Below the pieces are notes generated by a model. The model worked only from the letters and a program-made list of their open reading frames with translations. It was not told where the DNA came from and searched no databases. A stretch of 64,000 nt of DNA from Nitrosospira multiformis (GTDB lineage Bacteria; Pseudomonadota; Gammaproteobacteria; Burkholderiales; Nitrosomonadaceae). Within the stretch, counting starts at the first letter, position 1; each line of letters opens with the position of its first letter. The stretch spans positions 930,001-994,000 of the forward strand of contig NZ_FNKY01000001.1 of assembly GCF_900103165.1 (NCBI RefSeq), in the 5' to 3' direction. A program made the translations under genes and the position numbers. Below, piece by piece: positions 57,676 through 64,000 of this stretch.

Positions 57676-59304
57676 TCATGACGGCGCTCCCTTGAGTTTA
57701 CCGTAACGCCGCATCAGTGCGTTTGTCGAACTATCATGTGTCAATAGCGGCTCGCTTGGACTTTCCAGTTCCTGGACAATGCGCTGAGCGAGTGCTTTAC
57801 CAAGTTCAACACCCCATTGATCAAATGAATCTATATTCCAGATCGCCCCTTGCGTAAAAACGCTATGTTCATAGAGCGCAACCAACGTTCCAAGCGTATG
57901 GGGTGTCAGACGCTCGGCCAGGATGGTGTTGGTCGGACGATTACCTTCAAAGCTCCGATGCGGGCACAGCCAGTCCGGCGTACCCTCGGCTTTTACTTCA
58001 TCCATGGTTTTGCCGAACGCCAATGCTTCGGTCTGGGCGAACAGATTTGCCATCAGCAGGTTGTGATGATTATCCAGGGGATTCAGGGTCTGGCAGAAAC
58101 CGATGAAGTCGCAAGGGATCAGGCGCGTACCCTGATGGATAAGTTGATAGAATGAGTGCTGACCGTTGGTGCCGGGTTCCCCCCAGATGATGGGTGATGT
58201 TTGATAGTTAACACGCGAGCCATCGAGTGTCACGTGTTTGCCATTGCTCTCCATTGTCAATTGCTGCAGATACGCCGGAAAGCGCTTGAGATACTGATCA
58301 TAAGGCAGTACAGCTATCGTCTGGCTATGGAAGAAGTTGTTGTACCAGATCGCAAGCAGCCCCATGAGGACGGGCAAATTTTTGTCAAATGGCGCAGTGC
58401 GGAAGTGCTGATCCATTGCGTGAAAGCCCGCCAGCATGGCGCGAAAATTTTCGGATCCGATGGCAATCATGGTTGAAAGGCCAATTGCCGAGTCCATTGA
58501 ATAACGTCCGCCTACCCAGTCCCAGAAACCGAACATATTGGCGGGATCAATGCCAAAATTCGATACTTCCTTGACATTGGTCGAGACCGCGACGAAGTGC
58601 TTGCGTACGGCGCGGACATCATTGAGTTTATCCAGCGTCCATTGACGGGCCGCGTGCGCGTTAGCAAGTGTTTCGGTCGTGGTAAATGTTTTCGAACAGA
58701 CAATGAACAATGTTTCTTCGGGGTCGATGCCGGTTGTGGCTTCCTTGAAGTCCGTACCATCCACGTTGGATATAAAGCGGAAGACCATGTCACGCAAGCT
58801 GTAATGACGCAGTGCTTCATAGGCCATTACCGGCCCCAGGTCGGAACCGCCAATCCCGATATTGATGATATTGCGAATACGCTTGCCCGTGTATCCCTGC
58901 CACTGGCCGCTACGCAATTGATCAGCAAAAGCGGCCATCTGATTCAGCACCGCATGCACCGCAGGTACGATATTGAGCCCATCGACAACAATCAGTTCAC
59001 TTTCGGGTGCGCGCAAGGCGGTGTGAAGCGCGGCACGCTGTTCCGTCGAATTGATTTGCTGGCCGCTGAACATGGCATCAATGCGTTTACGCAAACCGCA
59101 TTCCCCGGCCAGCTGCACAAGCAGGCGCAGCGTTTCGCCGGTGATTCTATTTTTTGAGTAGTCAAGGTAAATGCCCGCGGCTTCTGCCGTGAGGTACTCG
59201 CCCCGCTTGGGATCATCAGCAAAAAGCTGACGCAAATGCAAATCCTTGATTACGTGGTAATGTGCTTCGAGTGCCTTCCAGGCGGGGTGCTCCGTCAGGG
59301 ACAT
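57676..59304 (-). CDS. pgi: Glucose-6-phosphate isomerase
   Basis: 542 residues, interconverting glucose-6-phosphate and fructose-6-phosphate. I start at [16 protein letters not shown] (59304), which matches the start of known Pgi and has GAGGGAG before it; the frame is open 132 bases further upstream. [35 protein letters not shown] as [13 protein letters not shown] and the C-terminal QWGVELGK are the family signatures. First of four sugar-phosphate genes. Confidence 0.95.
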   Translation of the reverse strand: MSLTEHPAWKALEAHYHVIKDLHLRQLFADDPKRGEYLTAEAAGIYLDYSKNRITGETLRLLVQLAGECGLRKRIDAMFSGQQINSTEQRAALHTALRAPESELIVVDGLNIVPAVHAVLNQMAAFADQLRSGQWQGYTGKRIRNIINIGIGGSDLGPVMAYEALRHYSLRDMVFRFISNVDGTDFKEATTGIDPEETLFIVCSKTFTTTETLANAHAARQWTLDKLNDVRAVRKHFVAVSTNVKEVSNFGIDPANMFGFWDWVGGRYSMDSAIGLSTMIAIGSENFRAMLAGFHAMDQHFRTAPFDKNLPVLMGLLAIWYNNFFHSQTIAVLPYDQYLKRFPAYLQQLTMESNGKHVTLDGSRVNYQTSPIIWGEPGTNGQHSFYQLIHQGTRLIPCDFIGFCQTLNPLDNHHNLLMANLFAQTEALAFGKTMDEVKAEGTPDWLCPHRSFEGNRPTNTILAERLTPHTLGTLVALYEHSVFTQGAIWNIDSFDQWGVELGKALAQRIVQELESPSEPLLTHDSSTNALMRRYGKLKGAPS

Positions 59305-59827
59305 AGCCGCTACTCCCTCGCTGCGCATGCCTGCCGCATCAGTCGTGCTTTCATCGTTCGCGCTCCTGTCGGCATGGCTTGTTAGATCAAAGCCGGTAAA
59401 ATTGCGATTCATACGTACATAAAGAGTTCCATGCACCCCATACTACTCACACCTACTTCATCCAAGCTTCGACAGCATGGAACAACGGTCTTAAAATCAT
59501 AGTTCATCCAGAACCGGTTTGCTCAGAAGATTTCCGGTCTCACACTATCCCGCCGGAAGCAACGGGAGATTAAAAATATAGCACAGCAAGCATTAGGGAA
59601 ATGTTAAGTAGTCGTGAGCAATTTTTAAAAGCCATGTGATAGGCCACCCGTTTGACGTCATGATTTACACCTGTCATGCATGCCCACAAACAGAGGGGTG
59701 CAGGGGTGCTCTAGCCCGTATATTTCACCGAAGGCTGGCGGCACAAACTGGATCGCAACGTTCTCATCAAATGCCATGATTCATAACGCCACGACAATTT
59801 TCAGGCCAGTTTGGTGAAAGATCCGGG
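59305..59827. other. Intergenic region upstream of pgi
   Basis: 523 bp between pssA and pgi. No gene or repeat end was recognised; it probably contains the pgi promoter near 59350-59500. Confidence 0.35.
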
Positions 59828-60598
59828 CTACGTAGCGGCTTCCGTCGTTTTTTTTCTTTTTATCAGGCGCCACAGCCACATAACATAACCAGAAAGGGCA
59901 TAAAGAAGGAATAGGCAAAATAGCACAACGGGAGGGTGGCTGGGAATCAGCACAAAGAAGAACAGCGCCAGAAACAGAACGGTAATGAAGGGTACGCTCT
60001 TGCGCAGATTAATTGCTTTGCCGCTGTAATAGGGGAGATTGCTGACCATTGTCAGTCCGGCAAACAGTGTGATACCCCACGCGAGCCATCGGATATCCGG
60101 CCCTGCTATTTCGAAGTCCAGCATTACCCAAACCAGTCCTGCAATCAGAGCGGCCGCAGCCGGAGTGGGCAGGCCTTGAAAAAATCGCTTGTCCACTATC
60201 TCTATGTTGGTGTTGAAACGTGCGAGACGCAACGCAGCACAGACACAGTAAATAAAAGCAGCAATCCAGCCCCACTTACCCATGCCCTTCAGGGCCCATT
60301 CGTATATCACCAGCGCGGGGGCAGCACCGAACGAAACCATGTCGGACAGGCTATCGTATTCCGCACCAAACTCGCTCTGGGTGTGTGTCAGCCGCGCTAC
60401 CCGGCCATCCAGCCCATCCAGCACCATCGCAATGAAAATTGATACTGCGGAGTGTTCAAAACGACCGTTCATCGCCTGTACGATGGCGTAAAAGCCGGCA
60501 AACAATGCGGCGGTGGTGAATAAGTTGGGTAGTAAGTAAATGCCCCGCCGGCGCAATTTTGATTTGAGCATGAGACGTGGCAAATGAGGATCATGCAT
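59828..60598 (-). CDS. pssA: CDP-diacylglycerol-serine O-phosphatidyltransferase
   Basis: 256-residue membrane enzyme making phosphatidylserine, precursor of phosphatidylethanolamine. The CDP-alcohol signature DGLDGRVARLTHTQSEFGAEYDSLSD has D-G-x2-A-R-x8-G-x3-D-x3-D intact. About seven hydrophobic helices are visible, with a basic C-terminus. The start could instead be MLKSKLRRRGIYLLPN (60571); neither has a clear ribosome site. Follows the ilvBHC genes, a common betaproteobacterial order (ilvC-pssA). Confidence 0.92.
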   Translation of the reverse strand: MHDPHLPRLMLKSKLRRRGIYLLPNLFTTAALFAGFYAIVQAMNGRFEHSAVSIFIAMVLDGLDGRVARLTHTQSEFGAEYDSLSDMVSFGAAPALVIYEWALKGMGKWGWIAAFIYCVCAALRLARFNTNIEIVDKRFFQGLPTPAAAALIAGLVWVMLDFEIAGPDIRWLAWGITLFAGLTMVSNLPYYSGKAINLRKSVPFITVLFLALFFFVLIPSHPPVVLFCLFLLYALSGYVMWLWRLIKRKKTTEAAT

Positions 60599-61058
60599 TA
60601 TATGTGCAATACCGAAGAAGACCGATGCATGGTAAACGGTTATCTGCCGCTGGTAAACAGTAGTGAAATGAATAAACTAATATACCGGCAGCCAGGGAAG
60701 ATGAGCGGCCCCACATCCGTGCGGATGCATGCGTGCTGTTGCGCGGATATTTCTAACCTAAATCCGGCAGCCGTAGCGAAATCATCCAAAGGGTGAAGGT
60801 AGAATGAGGTAAGAAACCATTGCTAGGCAAGTCGCTTAGTTGGCAAATGAGCTAAAAAAAAGCGATCAACCACCAAGCGCTTACGGTTCATTCCAGTCCG
60901 GCGATTCCGACGCGAAAATTATAACGACGGAGCATGGCGCCATCCGCCGGGCCACGATTCGAAGAGACGGAAGCCACCCATAAAACAAATAATGGGGGGC
61001 CTGCGGCGCTCGCTCCATAGCGTCCCGCTCCCGCTCATCTTCCGCTTTCCATCAATCC
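60599..61058. other. pssA/ilvC spacer containing repeat R1
   Basis: 460 bp. Apart from R1 (60757-60877), no gene or clear terminator was found. Confidence 0.35.
60757..60877. repeat. Dispersed repeat R1, copy in the ilvC-pssA spacer
   Basis: Left end CCTAAATCCGGCAG (60757-60770), internal GTAGCGAAATCATCCAAAGG, then GCAAATGAGCTA and AGCGATCAAC (60862-60870); the right terminal repeat is degraded to CACCAAG. Confidence 0.65.
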
Positions 61059-62650
<1,592 letters not shown>

Positions 62651-62657
62651 TTTTTAA

Positions 62658-62784
62658 CCTAAGCCCGGCAGTGGTAGCGAACCCACCAAAAAAGTGGAAG
62701 TAAAGTGATGTAAAAAGTTATTGTGGATCATTTGCTAAAGTTGAAAAATGAGCGATCAGCTGCCAAAAGCTGCCAAAGGTAGGT
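62658..62784. repeat. Dispersed repeat R1, copy inside the ilv operon
   Basis: Left end CCTAAGCCCGGCAG (62658-62671), internal GGTAGCGAACCCACC and AAATGAGCGATCAGCTGCC, right end GGCAG...CCTACC type, complementary to the left. It occupies almost all of the ilvB-ilvH spacer and directly abuts the ilvB stop at 62785. Confidence 0.7.
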
Positions 62785-64000
62785 TTATACCAGAATCATT
62801 TCAGAGAGGCCTTTGCCGCCAGGTACCATCGGGAAGACATTCTCGGTCTGGTCGGTAATGAAATCCATGAATACCAATCGGTCCTTGAGTTTAAACGCTT
62901 CCTTTAACGCACCTTCGACATCGCCGGGTTGTTCGATTTTCATGCCGACATGACCATAACTCTCGGCCAGTTTGACAAAATTCGGCAGTGCATCCATGTA
63001 AGATTCAGCATAGCGGTTACCATGGAAGAACTCCTGCCACTGACGCACCATTCCCATGTAGCGATTATTCAAATTAACGATCTTGAGGGGAAGGTTATAT
63101 TGCTTGCAGGTGGACAGCTCCTGTATACACATCTGGATGCTGGCTTCGCCAGTCACGCAGGCTACCGCACCCTTAGGGTTGGCGAACTGCACCCCCATTG
63201 CTGCCGGAAGACCAAAGCCCATGGTTCCCAAGCCGCCGGAATTGATCCATCGGCGCGGCAAATCGAATTTGTAAAACTGCGCCGCCCACATCTGGTGCTG
63301 GCCGACATCCGAGGTAATGAAAGCGTTTCCCTTGGTCACTTTATAGAGTTTTTCAATCACCATCTGCGGCTTGATGATGGTGCTTGCACGATCATACTTG
63401 AGACAATCGCGCGCACGCCACAAATCAATCTGCGCCCACCATGCGTCAAGAGCGGATTGATCAAGCTTCTCTTTACCAGCCGTAAGTAATTTTATGAGTT
63501 CATCCAATACGTCGGAAATACTGCCGACAATGGGAACATCCACCTTCACGCGCTTGGAAATGGACGATGGGTCAATATCTATGTGTATGATCTTACGGTC
63601 TTCGTTGTAGAAATGCTTCGGGTTGCCGATCACACGGTCGTCGAAACGGGCGCCAACGGCCACTAGCACGTCGCAATGCTGCATGGCCATGTTGGCTTCG
63701 TAGGTACCATGCATTCCCAGCATCCCGACAAACTGTTTGTCGGTGGCGGGATATCCGCCCAGTCCCATCAATGTATTGGTGCAGGGAAAACCCAGCATGC
63801 GTACCAGATCAGTCAACCGTGTGGCGGCATCGCTCAAAATGACCCCGCCACCCGTGTACATCATCGGACGCTTGGCGCCCAATATGAGTTGTACCGCTTT
63901 TTTGATCTGCCCGGAATGCCCCTTGGTGACAGGATTGTAGGAGCGCATGCTGACCGTTTCCGGGTAAGTAAATCCGGTCTTCTGCTGGCTCACGTCTTTC
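62785..64000 (-). CDS. ilvB: Acetolactate synthase large subunit (5' partial)
   Basis: ThDP-dependent catalytic subunit condensing two pyruvates (or pyruvate and 2-oxobutanoate). The frame is open to the window edge, starting inside IPKDVS-x-QK-type sequence; about 404 C-terminal residues are present, so some 160-170 N-terminal residues including the catalytic Glu of the Pyr domain are outside. The middle domain (PMMYTGGGV, HGTYEANMAM) and the ThDP-binding region (GLGTMGFGLPAAMGVQ, the G-x-G-E...N motif here TGEASIQMCIQEL then NNRYMGM) are clear. First gene of ilvBHC. Confidence 0.95.
   Translation of the reverse strand, partial: KDVSQQKTGFTYPETVSMRSYNPVTKGHSGQIKKAVQLILGAKRPMMYTGGGVILSDAATRLTDLVRMLGFPCTNTLMGLGGYPATDKQFVGMLGMHGTYEANMAMQHCDVLVAVGARFDDRVIGNPKHFYNEDRKIIHIDIDPSSISKRVKVDVPIVGSISDVLDELIKLLTAGKEKLDQSALDAWWAQIDLWRARDCLKYDRASTIIKPQMVIEKLYKVTKGNAFITSDVGQHQMWAAQFYKFDLPRRWINSGGLGTMGFGLPAAMGVQFANPKGAVACVTGEASIQMCIQELSTCKQYNLPLKIVNLNNRYMGMVRQWQEFFHGNRYAESYMDALPNFVKLAESYGHVGMKIEQPGDVEGALKEAFKLKDRLVFMDFITDQTENVFPMVPGGKGLSEMILV

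Overview
The window looks like chromosomal DNA of a betaproteobacterium. The order hfq-hflX-hflK-hflC-DUF2065-hisZ-purA, the PEP-CTERM protein, the BBP2-type porins and the general protein style suggest the ammonia-oxidising Nitrosomonadaceae (Nitrosospira-like). That placement is an inference: no nitrification gene or rRNA lies in the window.

Layout. 1-5.2 kb: the end of lptF, then lptG, then a three-gene lipid cassette (CDP-alcohol phosphatidyltransferase, diacylglycerol-kinase-like enzyme, Tam41/Mmp37-like nucleotidyltransferase). 5.2-18.3 kb: an envelope carbohydrate region. It holds a three-domain GT2-GtrA-GT39 protein, an atypical phosphoglycerate mutase, a HIT protein, a sugar/alditol nucleotidyltransferase, and a tight operon of KdsB-like cytidylyltransferase, HpcH-type aldolase, 2-hydroxyacid dehydrogenase, epimerase and HAD phosphatase. 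Two divergently read glycosyltransferases follow. 18.5-25.5 kb: metallo-beta-lactamase-fold hydrolase, corA, ppx, phoU, rpiA and ilvA. 25.6-30.3 kb: two paralogous outer-membrane barrel genes, one frameshifted in a G tract, around a small lipoprotein and a SufR-like regulator. 30.4-37.7 kb: GNAT acetyltransferase and the purA/hisZ/hflCK/hflX/hfq group. 38-45.7 kb: di-haem peroxidase, rppH, proS, a TlpA-like thioredoxin, a YihY-type membrane protein and leuA. 46-53 kb: accessory-looking, with a truncated IS5 transposase, an OprP-like porin with a G9 tract, twin small exported proteins sharing a glycine-rich tail, a TPR protein, and an alpha-carbonic anhydrase with a PEP-CTERM tail. 53.2-59.3 kb: pgi, pgm, gnd and zwf on one strand. 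59.8-64 kb: pssA and the ilvB-ilvH-ilvC operon, ilvB running off the end.

Three families of short non-coding repeats with terminal inverted repeats are spread through the intergenic spaces: R1 (five copies, one carrying a nested 120-bp hairpin), R2 (two copies) and R3 (one 187-bp element). Together with two IS remnants they account for much of the non-coding DNA.

The most promising leads are the lipid cassette with a bacterial Tam41-like enzyme, the twin secreted proteins ending in NISAGGAGG, the aldolase/cytidylyltransferase sugar operon, and two porin genes with G tracts that could switch by slippage. All functions are read from sequence motifs by eye; no database search was possible.
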